A stretch of DNA of 39,570 bases from Rhodospirillales bacterium (lineage in GTDB: Bacteria > Pseudomonadota > Alphaproteobacteria > BOG-932 > Roseiterribacteraceae), in the NCBI GenBank assembly GCA_003165335.1, contig PLTD01000227.1, positions 1 through 39,570 of the forward strand. Reading direction: 5' to 3'. Position 1 is the stretch's first letter, and each line of letters opens with the position of its first letter. A program made the position numbers and the translations under genes. Below are positions 28,530-37,720 of the stretch, piece after piece. Under the pieces are notes generated by a model. That model was not told the DNA's origin. It worked only from the letters and a program-made list of their open reading frames with translations, and searched no databases.

Positions 28530-29000
28530 TCACATCTTCATTCCGGGCATATCTGCCATTGGCTTTGGGCTTGCTTTAATCGGCGCGACCTCAACAGTAA
28601 CGGTTACGACGCCGGCATGAGTAAAGTTGAGCGTCAGCGGAAAGCTGTCGCCCAGTTTCAGCGGCTGGTGCAGTCCGGTCAGCATGATGTGAAGACCGCC
28701 GGGCGTGAAGGCAATACCGTCATTTGCCTTGACGGCCAAGGTGGGCACCGCATCCATCCGCATGACGCCGTTCTCATTGACCGTCCGATGTATCTCCGCT
28801 TTGTCGGCGACAGGCGTCGACAGGCCGGTAATCGTATCGTCGCTCTGACCGTGATTCATAACAGTCAGATAGACGGCTCCCGCCCCGCCGGGGCTAGCCG
28901 GACGGGCCTTGGCATCGACAATGTGAATTGGGTCGGTGCTTTCAGCGATTGCGGGCACCGCCAGTGCAAGCAGCACCGGCAGCAAGAACAAGATTCTCAT
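28530..29000 (-). CDS. Periplasmic copper chaperone, PCu(A)C family
   Basis: Periplasmic Cu(I)-binding protein that helps metallate the CuA site of cytochrome oxidase or buffers copper. The 156 residues have a signal peptide ending AIAES (about 20) and the exact family motif H-X10-M-X21-H-X-M: H71, M82, H104, M106. A Met/His-rich C-terminal end (MADMPGMKM) adds further possible copper ligands. It sits between the beta-barrel gene and the cytochrome gene and is probably co-transcribed with both. Confidence 0.93.
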   Translation of the reverse strand: MRILFLLPVLLALAVPAIAESTDPIHIVDAKARPASPGGAGAVYLTVMNHGQSDDTITGLSTPVADKAEIHRTVNENGVMRMDAVPTLAVKANDGIAFTPGGLHIMLTGLHQPLKLGDSFPLTLNFTHAGVVTVTVEVAPIKASPKPMADMPGMKM

Positions 29001-29030
29001 GGTCGAAACTCCTTAAGTTCACAATGGAGA

Positions 29031-30008
29031 CTAGAACATGTAGCTGACGTTCAGCTTGACCAGCACCGGCGCGGTCAATTGGTTGCCGGTGACATGCTGA
29101 TAAACCGGCAACGCGACATTGGCGTACACTTTAAAGCTCGATACATCGACCTCGAATCCGGGTGCGATCAGCAGACGTTCATAGCCGCTGTCGGGACGAT
29201 TCGAATTGATCCCGCTATCATGCAGGCGATAAGAACCAACCGCTTCGAGCACTGGGGCAAGCTTAATGTCACCGACCGACCAATTATTGTAAGAAATGCC
29301 CATGACCGCATCGAGTTCTCCTCCCGGACGGTATCCGTCCTGAACTGAGACGGGCTCGTCTATCTGGGCGTTGGCAAACCAATTCCAGCTGTAATCCGGC
29401 GTCAGGTTCCCGACATGATAGGCGCCGAGAAGAATGTCGGTGCTCCCGGTCCCGATCGAAGTATCACGATCGAAATTGGGATAAGTAAAATCACCCGTCG
29501 GTAGCTTGACCCCAAATGTGATGCCGGTGGTTTTGTCATCCGAAAAGCCTGAATAACTTGCCTGGAGACGAACATCGCCGATTGCGCTGTGCTTGAAGCC
29601 GACGATGTCTCCGCTATCGTCCGTGGTCTTGAAGAAACGGTTCCAATAGGGAAGTTCAGCCGTAATCCCCCAGCCATCGGCAAACACATACTGAAATCCG
29701 CCGGTGTAAAAGCTCGTGCGGATACGCTTGTCGTCGTTGTTGCCGGCGGGCGCTGATGAGTTTCCGCTCCAGTTCTTGTTCTGGTTCATGAAGTCATATT
29801 CGACGAACGCCATCGCTCCGGCATCGGTCGGGAAGCTGGAACTGGTTCCCACTGCGAACACGCCGCAGCCGCAGGCGCAGGCCCAGGCAACACTGGGTAT
29901 AAAGCCCAAAGTCAGTGCTGAAGCCCGCAACAGGCCACGGGACAGTTGGGAACGGAAAGCAGGTCTATGGTCGGCGGCCTTGGGCACGCCGAGAAGTGTT
30001 GAGTGCAT
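29031..30008 (-). CDS. Putative outer-membrane beta-barrel protein with N-terminal CACGCG motif
   Basis: A 325-residue exported protein. The signal sequence ends near VAWA, and the mature end begins with a cysteine cluster C44-A-C46-G-C48-G. The rest is a series of alternating amphipathic strands rich in aromatic residues and Gly/Asp (e.g. FVEYDFMNQNKNW, YHVGNLTPDYSWNWFA), ending in SYMF with the terminal Phe typical of barrel proteins. It resembles transporter-like MetA-pathway-of-phenol-degradation barrels. The cysteine cluster and neighbours suggest a metal-related role, which is inference. Confidence 0.68.
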   Translation of the reverse strand: MHSTLLGVPKAADHRPAFRSQLSRGLLRASALTLGFIPSVAWACACGCGVFAVGTSSSFPTDAGAMAFVEYDFMNQNKNWSGNSSAPAGNNDDKRIRTSFYTGGFQYVFADGWGITAELPYWNRFFKTTDDSGDIVGFKHSAIGDVRLQASYSGFSDDKTTGITFGVKLPTGDFTYPNFDRDTSIGTGSTDILLGAYHVGNLTPDYSWNWFANAQIDEPVSVQDGYRPGGELDAVMGISYNNWSVGDIKLAPVLEAVGSYRLHDSGINSNRPDSGYERLLIAPGFEVDVSSFKVYANVALPVYQHVTGNQLTAPVLVKLNVSYMF

Positions 30009-30084
30009 GTTGGAATACTCGCCTAAGCAGACAGGTGACCGGCGCGGCCTTATCGGTGCGCCGAGTTCAGAGACTTAAAATTGC

Positions 30085-30492
30085 TCAGACGAGGAAGGGG
30101 GGAGCGCGCGGCTGTTGCTTAGTGTTGGGCCATTGGCCCGGCAGGAAGACGAATACAGGGGCAGGACCGATGACGTCAGGGTCATTTCTAACGGCAATAA
30201 CCGGCACCGTAGGCGGCACGAACCCGCCAACGGCATGCATCGCCGAGCAGAGGGCGCACGGCGAGATATGATGCGACGGCGTCTTGCCGGGATCATCAGG
30301 AGTCGTGCTGCCGGGCGATAGGCAAAGATGCTGGCCTGATGCTAGGCCGGGGGGGGCCGCCACTGCCATACCGGCAGCATCGTGAATCGCCGGTAGAACT
30401 GCCTGGAGAACAATGGCGAATACCGCGAGCCACGAGGCTCGCTGGGCCGCTTTACTGTTTCGACGCCAGATCATTTTGGGAATTAAGCGCAT
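30085..30492 (-). CDS. DUF2946-like small membrane/exported protein
   Basis: A 135-residue protein with one hydrophobic helix near the N-terminus (ASWLAVFAIVLQAVLPAIHDA) and a segment with closely spaced His and Cys (HHISPCALCSAMHA), the pattern of DUF2946, a family often found beside copper chaperones and TonB receptors. I start at ATG 30492; TTG 30513 and GTG 30510 are in frame upstream and none has a clear ribosome site. It heads the four-gene cassette, 76 bases before the beta-barrel gene. Confidence 0.6.
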   Translation of the reverse strand: MRLIPKMIWRRNSKAAQRASWLAVFAIVLQAVLPAIHDAAGMAVAAPPGLASGQHLCLSPGSTTPDDPGKTPSHHISPCALCSAMHAVGGFVPPTVPVIAVRNDPDVIGPAPVFVFLPGQWPNTKQQPRAPPFLV

Positions 30493-30516
30493 CGTCGTTC
30501 GCAGCGCCACCAAAAA

Positions 30517-30566
30517 GAAACTGTTGCGACAGTAAGGCCGGCGGCGATCAGGCCGCCCGGCCTTTC
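30517..30566 (-). terminator. Probable transcription terminator after ilvC
   Basis: A strong stem (AAGGCCGGCGGC at 30534-30545 with GCCGCCCGGCCTT at 30552-30564) lies a few bases after the ilvC stop. It is followed on the minus strand by a small CTGT/ACAG hairpin and a TTTCTTTTT run at about 30519-30511. Together they plausibly end the ilv transcript just before the metal cassette. The T run is not directly adjacent to the large stem, so efficiency is uncertain. Confidence 0.55.
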
Positions 30567-30571
30567 AATCG

Positions 30572-31621
<1,050 letters not shown>

Positions 31622-31659
31622 CTAAATAGGCCTGACGATAAATTCTGGCTAGTGGAGGG

Positions 31660-32193
31660 CTAGATGCTCTCCGGCCCGCGCGACAATGCGACGATGCCGG
31701 TGCGGGCGACTTCAAGGCGGCCCAACCCCACCATCATGGATAGAAACTGATCAACCTTCTCAGTCGACTCCGTGACTTCGAACACGAAACTGGATTCGCT
31801 GGAATCGATGATGCGTGCGCCGAATCCCTCGGCGATTCTCAGCACATCGCCCCGGCGAGTATGGCCTCCGCCTGTCTCGCCGACGACTTTTACGAGCGCC
31901 AGCTCGCGCCCGACAAATGGCCCTTCTTCGGTCAGGTCCCGGACGCGCCGGATCGGCACCAGCCGTTCCAACTGGCTCTTAATTTGGTCGATAATCATGC
32001 GCGTGCCCGACGTCACTAATGTGATTCGCGACAGGCCTTTATCGCGTTCGACCTCAGCGACTGTCAGACTCTCGATATTATAACCTCGACCCGCGAACAG
32101 CCCAATGACGCGAGCGAGAACGCCCGGCTCGTTAACCACAAGGACGGCAAGCGTATGGCGCTCGATCCGTTCAGAACTGCCTGAAACGATCAC
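31660..32193 (-). CDS. ilvN: Acetolactate synthase small (regulatory) subunit
   Basis: ACT-domain subunit that binds valine and gives feedback control to the large subunit. The 177 residues contain the N-terminal ACT signature HTLAVLVVNEPGVLARVIGL (12-31), FAGRGYNIESLTV and, in the C-terminal domain, GARIIDSSESSFVFEVTEST. Length is in the IlvH/IlvN long form. The ATG overlaps the ilvB stop by four bases, as expected for two subunits of one enzyme. Confidence 0.97.
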   Translation of the reverse strand: MIVSGSSERIERHTLAVLVVNEPGVLARVIGLFAGRGYNIESLTVAEVERDKGLSRITLVTSGTRMIIDQIKSQLERLVPIRRVRDLTEEGPFVGRELALVKVVGETGGGHTRRGDVLRIAEGFGARIIDSSESSFVFEVTESTEKVDQFLSMMVGLGRLEVARTGIVALSRGPESI

Positions 32194-33956
32194 ACCAGCA
32201 CCATGCCCTCTTCCCGGGCCGCCGGGTCAGACTCGGTCCGATCCTGGCGTCTCAGCATGATCTCGTTATGCGCCGCACCACCCGGGATCATCGGGAAACA
32301 CATTTCTGTCTCGTCGACCACGACATCGAGGATGACAGGCCCGGGTGCTGCCAGCATCTTGGCGATCGCCTCATCCAGATCATCGACAGTCGTCGCGCGC
32401 AAACCCGTACCGCCAAATGCTTCGGCCAGCTTTACGAAATCAGGCAAGGCCGCGGTATAGCTTTCGGAGAAGCGGCCCCCGTGGAGCAACTCCTGCCACT
32501 GACGGACCATGCCCATCCATTTATTGTTCAAAATGAATATCTTGACGGGTAGGCGGTATTGCACCGCAGTCGACATCTCTTGAATATTCATCAAGATCGA
32601 GGCCTCACCCGCCACGTCGATGACCGTTGCACCGGGATGGGCCATTTGCACGCCGACTGCGGCAGGTAACCCATAACCCATCGTACCCAAACCACCGGAG
32701 GTCATCCAGCGATTTGGCTTTTCGAACGGAAGGAACTGGGCCGCCCACATCTGGTGCTGGCCGACCTCTGTCGTAATAAACACGTCGTCTCGGCCCTTAA
32801 GAGCATCGCGCAGCCGCTCCAGCGCATACTGAGGTTTGATAACTGGGTCAGCGCGCTCATAGGCGAGGCAGTCGACAGCTCGCCACTTATCGATCTGCCG
32901 CCACCAGGCTGCCAGAGCCTCGGCCTTCACTTGGAGGCCACTTTCTCGCCAAGAGCCTAGAATCATTTCAAGGGCTCGTCCGGCGTCGCCTACCACAGGC
33001 AAATCCACGCGCACATTCTTATTGATCGAACTGGCGTCGATATCGATATGGATTTTCTTCGATCCGGGCGAAAAGGCCGATACTTTGCCGGTCACTCGGT
33101 CGTCAAATCGCGCGCCGACACAGATCAGCAAATCGCAGCCATGGGTTGCTAAATTGGCTTCATAAGTGCCGTGCATGCCCAGCATGCCGAGAAAATGCGG
33201 GTCGGATGCCGGAAAAGCTCCTAATCCCATCAACGTCGATGTGCAGGGTATTCCTGTCAGCCTTACCAAATCGGTCAGCGCCGTCGCAGCTTGGGGACCG
33301 GAATTGATTACGCCCCCGCCTGTATAGAACAGCGGCCGTTCTGCTTCGGCAATCATGGCGATTACTTTTTCTATAGCAGCCGCTTCCGGTTCATAGGCTG
33401 GGCGATAAGAAAAGTTGCATTCATCGGGCGTGCGATAAGTGCCGGTTGCGAACTGTATGTCTTTAGGAAGGTCGATCAAAACTGGGCCTGGCCGCCCGCT
33501 GCGTGCAACATGAAAGGCCTCGTGAATCGTCGCGGCCAGTTGCTCGACGTCCTTGACCAGGTAATTATGTTTCGTACAGGGCCGTGTGATTCCGGTTGTG
33601 TCGGCCTCTTGGAATGCGTCATTGCCGATGAGATGTGTCGGAACCTGACCGGTGATACAGACAAGCGGGATCGAATCCATCTGGGCGTCGAGCAATCCTG
33701 TGACCGCATTTGTCGCACCTGGACCGGAAGTAACCAGTACGCAGCCGACCCTGCCTGTTGAACGCGCATAACCTTCCGCCGCGTGAACTGCGCCGCCTTC
33801 CTGGCGGACGAGAACGTGGCGAATTCGGTTTTGTTGAAATATCGCATCGTAAATCGGCAGCACGGCGCCGCCGGGATAACCGAAGACGGTTTCCACACCA
33901 TTATCCGCCAGCGCCGCGAGAACCATCTCCGCGCCACTCATTCGCCGCTCAGACAT
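32190..33956 (-). CDS. ilvB: Acetolactate synthase large (catalytic) subunit
   Basis: Thiamin-diphosphate enzyme that makes acetolactate or acetohydroxybutyrate. From ATG 33956 it has 588 residues: N-terminal VFGYPGGAVLPIYDAIF with the following RHEQGA-type segment (LVRQEGGAVHAAEGYAR), GPGATNAVTGLLDA, and the cofactor-binding region VIDVAGEASILMNIQEMST with NNKWMGMVRQWQ. The GEAS form in place of GDGS is common in Alphaproteobacteria. The frame stays open to 34013, overlapping miaA, but homologues start at the MSERRMSGAE point. It lies 53 bases after miaA. Confidence 0.96.
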   Translation of the reverse strand: MSERRMSGAEMVLAALADNGVETVFGYPGGAVLPIYDAIFQQNRIRHVLVRQEGGAVHAAEGYARSTGRVGCVLVTSGPGATNAVTGLLDAQMDSIPLVCITGQVPTHLIGNDAFQEADTTGITRPCTKHNYLVKDVEQLAATIHEAFHVARSGRPGPVLIDLPKDIQFATGTYRTPDECNFSYRPAYEPEAAAIEKVIAMIAEAERPLFYTGGGVINSGPQAATALTDLVRLTGIPCTSTLMGLGAFPASDPHFLGMLGMHGTYEANLATHGCDLLICVGARFDDRVTGKVSAFSPGSKKIHIDIDASSINKNVRVDLPVVGDAGRALEMILGSWRESGLQVKAEALAAWWRQIDKWRAVDCLAYERADPVIKPQYALERLRDALKGRDDVFITTEVGQHQMWAAQFLPFEKPNRWMTSGGLGTMGYGLPAAVGVQMAHPGATVIDVAGEASILMNIQEMSTAVQYRLPVKIFILNNKWMGMVRQWQELLHGGRFSESYTAALPDFVKLAEAFGGTGLRATTVDDLDEAIAKMLAAPGPVILDVVVDETEMCFPMIPGGAAHNEIMLRRQDRTESDPAAREEGMVLV

Positions 33957-34009
33957 GCCGCATTTCCTTGAATTGTCGGGGCGCAACCTAAAAGCGGAAA
34001 CGCGGCGGG

Positions 34010-34999
34010 TCAACCGGGGCGCAGAATAAATGATATGATTTCGTCCAAATTCCTTTCCGAAAGTTCCGCGAACTGCGCATGCCTGACATGCGAAGTGGAG
34101 CTATTATTTTCGATAGGCAACTGGTGCCGAAACCAGGTCACCTGTCTTTTAGCATAATTGCGACTGGCTTGCTGAGCTAGACGCGTCGCTGCTGACAATT
34201 CGATTTCGCCTCTTATGTGACGCCGCAGTTCGGGCAATCCAAGAGCTTTGTTTGATGGGAGCGATGGCGATAGCCTTAGCGCATCGAAACGGGTTGCTTC
34301 GGCCAGAGCGCCTAGCTCCAGCATTGTCTCGAAACGCCGATCGATCCTCTCGTAGAGATGAGAGCGCTCTGGCATTAGTCCGACGAAGTAAAACGTCAGC
34401 CTATGGGCCGGGTCACGGGGTTGTTTCTGCCAATCCGACAGGGATGTTCCTGTCGCCTCGACGACCTCCCAGGCGCGAATCAATCTTTGGCGATCCCCGG
34501 CCATCAGACGAGTCGCAGCTACAGGATCGCGAGAAGCTAAAGCGACCCGAAAAGCCTCTCCGCCGATTTCATCGTGAAGTGCGCTTGCCCGCGCGCGGGC
34601 TTCGGCATCTGCTGGGGGCACCGGCGACAAACCTTCGATCAAGGTCTTTAAATATAGACCGCTGCCTCCAGTGATGATCGGATATTTTCCCAAGGCGCGG
34701 GCGGCGGCGATTTCGCTTAGAGCTAAGTCGCGCCAAAGCGCAGCGGACCCAGGCTCTGATACGGGCAGAATGCCGAAGAGACGATGCTGCGCGCGCGATA
34801 ACGCCGAATCGTCTGGCCGGGCAGTCAGTATTTTAAGTTCGGTATAAAGTTGAAGGCTGTCGGCATTTACGACTATCCCATCCAACCTTTCAGCCAAGCT
34901 GACGGCGAGGTCTGATTTGCCGCTCGCTGTCGGTCCGTATACGACAATTACGGGACGACCGGGCTCGGCTAGGTTGGGGTGCACCCCAACCGCCGTCAC
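34010..34999 (-). CDS. miaA: tRNA dimethylallyltransferase
   Basis: Adds a dimethylallyl group to A37 of tRNAs reading UNN codons. The 329 residues show the P-loop GPTASGKSDLAVSLA (22-36), the substrate loop NADSLQLYTELKILTARP, ITGGSGLYLKTLIEGLSP and the C-terminal RNYAKRQVTWFRHQ. It overlaps the sspB stop by four bases, so the two are coupled. Leu/Ile/Val genes follow; miaA-ilv linkage may place a tRNA-modification gene under shared transcription, but no attenuator was seen before ilvB. Confidence 0.97.
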   Translation of the reverse strand: MTAVGVHPNLAEPGRPVIVVYGPTASGKSDLAVSLAERLDGIVVNADSLQLYTELKILTARPDDSALSRAQHRLFGILPVSEPGSAALWRDLALSEIAAARALGKYPIITGGSGLYLKTLIEGLSPVPPADAEARARASALHDEIGGEAFRVALASRDPVAATRLMAGDRQRLIRAWEVVEATGTSLSDWQKQPRDPAHRLTFYFVGLMPERSHLYERIDRRFETMLELGALAEATRFDALRLSPSLPSNKALGLPELRRHIRGEIELSAATRLAQQASRNYAKRQVTWFRHQLPIENNSSTSHVRHAQFAELSERNLDEIISFILRPG

Positions 35000-35478
35000 T
35001 TCTTGCGAAATTTATCGAGCGACACGACTTCGCCGGATTTCTCGCCATCTTCGACTGCCTTAGCGGCTTTATCGGGAACGGTTTTGGGTTTCGCCACGGC
35101 AGGAGCCTCTTCCAGTGGAACCTCGGCTGGCTGAAAGGGCAAGACGAAATTGACCGACGGATCGGCGAAGACCGTGATGGCGCGAAGCGGAATGACCAGC
35201 CTTTCTGGGGCGTTATTGAAAGTCAGGGTTACGCTGAAGGTCGTATCGTCGACATGAAGATCGTAGAACTGAAATTGCAGCACTATCGTCATTTCAGCCG
35301 GATAGCGTGCCTTCAGGTATTCGGGTACCTGTACGCCGGGATAGGCAGTGCGGAACGTGATGTAGAAATGGTGGTTTCCTGGGAGACCCGCTTCGGCAAC
35401 CTCAGTTAACGCTTGGCGTGCGACCGCGCGCAGGGCGGCTTCGACCATCACACTATACTGTAAAATTTCTTTTGCCAT
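34996..35478 (-). CDS. sspB: ClpXP protease adaptor SspB (alpha type)
   Basis: Delivers ssrA-tagged proteins to the ClpXP protease. The 160 residues from ATG 35478 begin MAKEILQYSVMVEAALRAV and contain HFYITFRTAYPGVQVPEYLK and MTIVLQFQFYDLHVDDTTFSVTL, the DUF1321/SspB fold. A disordered Pro/Ala/Lys linker then leads to the C-terminal ClpX-binding tail VVSLDKFRKK. An upstream in-frame start at 35610 would run into the tmRNA gene and is rejected. The gene is about 110 bases downstream of ssrA on the same strand, placing the tag and its adaptor together. Confidence 0.93.
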   Translation of the reverse strand: MAKEILQYSVMVEAALRAVARQALTEVAEAGLPGNHHFYITFRTAYPGVQVPEYLKARYPAEMTIVLQFQFYDLHVDDTTFSVTLTFNNAPERLVIPLRAITVFADPSVNFVLPFQPAEVPLEEAPAVAKPKTVPDKAAKAVEDGEKSGEVVSLDKFRKK

Positions 35479-35589
35479 GATCGTCAACCCGGAATGCTGC
35501 AACGGTGATCGTACTGCGCTGTTGGTATCAAATATAGCGGGAGAATCACGCAAGGCGGCGTGAAGTGGGGGGCTTCTGTTGCCCGGTGC

Positions 35590-35860
35590 CCCCCGGACCG
35601 CGCTTATCACTGCTGTTTAGGCAGCGAGAGCGAGGGTTTCAACGTTATCGTTGGCACCTAGTGTGTTTGACCCGATAACGGCGGTATCATGCCGAGCAAA
35701 AACTTTCCCTTTACTACGCGTGTCGAGCCTATTTCGCCCCCTCAGGCTCAACCGGCATGCCGGTTGAGAGATGGTGGAGGCGCCGGGTACCGCCCCCGGG
35801 TCCACAACGTCTATTCCAAAAAGCGTTTATCGCCATAGTCAGGCAGGACCTGACACGGTT
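35590..35860 (-). ncRNA. ssrA: Transfer-messenger RNA, circularly permuted two-piece type
   Basis: tmRNA rescues stalled ribosomes and tags the nascent chain. In gene order the acceptor piece comes first and ends in CCA at 35772. Its T-arm is CCGGG-GGCGGTA-CCCGG and its acceptor strand CGCCTCC pairs with the coding piece 5' end GGGGGCG (35741-35735), a seven-pair stem. The tag frame (35655-35617) reads ANDNVETLALAA then TAA, starting at a GCC resume codon. A 30-base intervening segment (35742-35771) holds a perfect 22-base palindrome and would be cut out. Outer ends are approximate. The rest of 35479-35939 holds no further gene I can see. Confidence 0.93.
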
Positions 35861-35939
35861 AGATATAGTCGCTCGCCTGCCCGTTCGCCAGCCTTATGCA
35901 AAACGGCTACGGGTTTATTAGAGGAGATATTCTGTTCCG

Positions 35940-36875
35940 ATGAACCTGACACCCGACCAGCAAGACGAAATCAATGTGTTGCGAGCGCAATCTGCTCCTA
36001 CCCGCCGCGCAGTTTCACCTGGGCTGGAGGCCATCCTTTATCAGGCTATCCCAATATTGGATCACGGATTCATTCGCGTCGTCGATTATATGGGCGACGA
36101 TGCAGCGATTGTGCAGGCGGCACGCGTTTCCTATGGGCGCGGTACGCGAAAAGTATCCGATGACCGGGTGTTGATCCGCTATTTGATGCGCCATTTCCAT
36201 TCGACGCCATTTGAGATGTGCGAGATCAAATATCACGTAAAGCTGCCGATCTTCGTCGCCCGGCAGTGGATCAGGCACCGAACGGCCAACGTAAACGAGT
36301 ATTCCGCGCGCTATTCGGTATTGGACAATGAGTTTTATATTCCGGCACCCGACCAACTGGCCGCCCAATCGTCCGACAATCGTCAGGGCCGGGGCGCCAT
36401 CCTAACCGGCGACGAAGCTGCGCAGGTTTTGGACCTGCTCAAGCATGATGCAGAAAAGTCATATCGCGATTACGCCTGGATGTTGAATGAAGGTGAAGAG
36501 GGGCTTGCAGTCGATCCTGATCGCGCTGGTTTGGCGCGTGAGTTGGCGCGGATCAACTTGACGCTAAACACCTACACGCAATGGTACTGGAAGACCGATC
36601 TGCACAATCTGATGAACTTCCTCAGGCTCCGCGCCGACCCACACGCTCAATATGAAATCCGCGTTTATGCCGACGCGATGATCGAGTCTTTGGACGCTTG
36701 GGTGCCGCTCGCGGCCGAAGCTTTCCGAGAATACCGTCTGGGCTCGGCGCAACTGTCTGCAACAGCACTGAAAATAGTGAAGCGTATGCTGGCCGGTGAA
36801 ACGGTCGAGGCTGCCCAAAGTGGGTTGGGCAAACGCGAATGGACCGAATTGATGGCCTTGATCGGGCGCACGTGA
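35940..36875 (+). CDS. thyX: Flavin-dependent thymidylate synthase ThyX
   Basis: Makes dTMP from dUMP using FAD, NADPH and methylene-tetrahydrofolate; replaces ThyA in many Alphaproteobacteria. The 311 residues carry the ThyX signature RHR-x7-S (R112, H113, R114, S122) within [15 protein letters not shown], preceded by [20 protein letters not shown], and [14 protein letters not shown] in the C-terminal half. A GAGGAG lies upstream at a rather long distance from the ATG. It is divergent from the tmRNA gene and overlaps the next membrane-protein gene by one base. Confidence 0.97.
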   Translation: MNLTPDQQDEINVLRAQSAPTRRAVSPGLEAILYQAIPILDHGFIRVVDYMGDDAAIVQAARVSYGRGTRKVSDDRVLIRYLMRHFHSTPFEMCEIKYHVKLPIFVARQWIRHRTANVNEYSARYSVLDNEFYIPAPDQLAAQSSDNRQGRGAILTGDEAAQVLDLLKHDAEKSYRDYAWMLNEGEEGLAVDPDRAGLARELARINLTLNTYTQWYWKTDLHNLMNFLRLRADPHAQYEIRVYADAMIESLDAWVPLAAEAFREYRLGSAQLSATALKIVKRMLAGETVEAAQSGLGKREWTELMALIGRT

Positions 36876-37657
36876 TGGGTCAGGTGCAGCCAAGGCGGCT
36901 GCCTGTCGATGCTGTCGTCAAGCGCAGTTTTCTTTTTGCCTGGGAAAGCAGAGCTGTTTTGGCAGGCCCTTACGTCATCTATGCAATGGTGACGATAGTG
37001 GCAGATTTGCTGTTGAGCAGAGCGCTGAGCCCTGAAAATAAGCTGGCGCTTTATTTGTTGACCGCAGCGGAACAGATATTCGCGATGGCATTTGCGGTTG
37101 GCATCCACCGTTACGTCCTACTGGCTGAAATCCGACGGGGATTTCAGTTTTTCCGCTGGGATCGCCATTTCATCCAATATGTGCTCATCGCGGTGTTGCT
37201 GTTTATCTTGGCGGTTACCGCCGCGTTGATGATTTTCGGCATCATCGGTGATGATCCATCGGGGACGCCGCCCGGGGTGGCTGGCTTTACGGCGATATTC
37301 GGTTTGGCTGTTATGCTGGTCGTAGCGCTTTTAATTAGTCGACTTTCTCTGGCATTGCCTTTGGCTGCAGTGGGCGATCAGATTCGCACTCGAGCGATTT
37401 GGCAGGCGACAGATGGCAATGGATTTCGGCTGCTCGCAACGACATTAATAACGGTTTTGCCTTTCCTTGTTGTGGAGGCCGCGTTGCTGCGGCTCATGCC
37501 GGAACCCAGCGGCGGGACATTGGAGATTCTCCTGACAATTGTGCTGGGGCTAATCTCGCCAATTCAATTGATCGTTGTAACGATCATGCTGTCACTATCT
37601 TACGATGTCTTAGTCCGTGGGGGCGGACCGCCGCCCATTGGCTCGGGACCGGTTTAG
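36875..37657 (+). CDS. Six-helix membrane protein, paralogue 1 (unknown function)
   Basis: A 260-residue hydrophobic protein with roughly six membrane helices. It begins [20 protein letters not shown], has helices around residues 28-50, 57-75, 100-120, 137-160, 185-207 and 220-242, and ends SLSYDVLVRGGGPPPIG. The ATG overlaps the thyX TGA (TGATG). The next gene is a clear paralogue: both start with R-R-L-P-V, share the spacing of helices and end with L-S-L-x-Y-D-V-L-V-R-G-G-G-P. No named family recognised. Confidence 0.75.
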   Translation: MGQVQPRRLPVDAVVKRSFLFAWESRAVLAGPYVIYAMVTIVADLLLSRALSPENKLALYLLTAAEQIFAMAFAVGIHRYVLLAEIRRGFQFFRWDRHFIQYVLIAVLLFILAVTAALMIFGIIGDDPSGTPPGVAGFTAIFGLAVMLVVALLISRLSLALPLAAVGDQIRTRAIWQATDGNGFRLLATTLITVLPFLVVEAALLRLMPEPSGGTLEILLTIVLGLISPIQLIVVTIMLSLSYDVLVRGGGPPPIGSGPV

Positions 37658-37720
37658 GAGTTTATGGGCACGGTCGCTTGAGGTAGTTTTATTCAGCGCA
37701 AGTTAGATCGGGAGGATGAA

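Noticed and set aside
28491-29348. A 285-codon plus-strand frame
   Set aside because: Antisense to the copper chaperone and barrel genes, both with clear signal peptides and motifs; the plus-strand product is Gln/His/Arg-rich without any recognisable fold.
33957-34013. Upstream extension of ilvB and a possible ilv leader peptide
   Set aside because: The extension (MTRRVSAFRLRP) overlaps miaA and is not family-like; no Ile/Val/Leu-rich short frame was seen before ilvB.
35617-35805. A 62-codon minus-strand frame next to sspB
   Set aside because: Its end is the tmRNA tag and its start is the acceptor piece; the region is an RNA gene, and only the final 12 codons are translated, as the tag.
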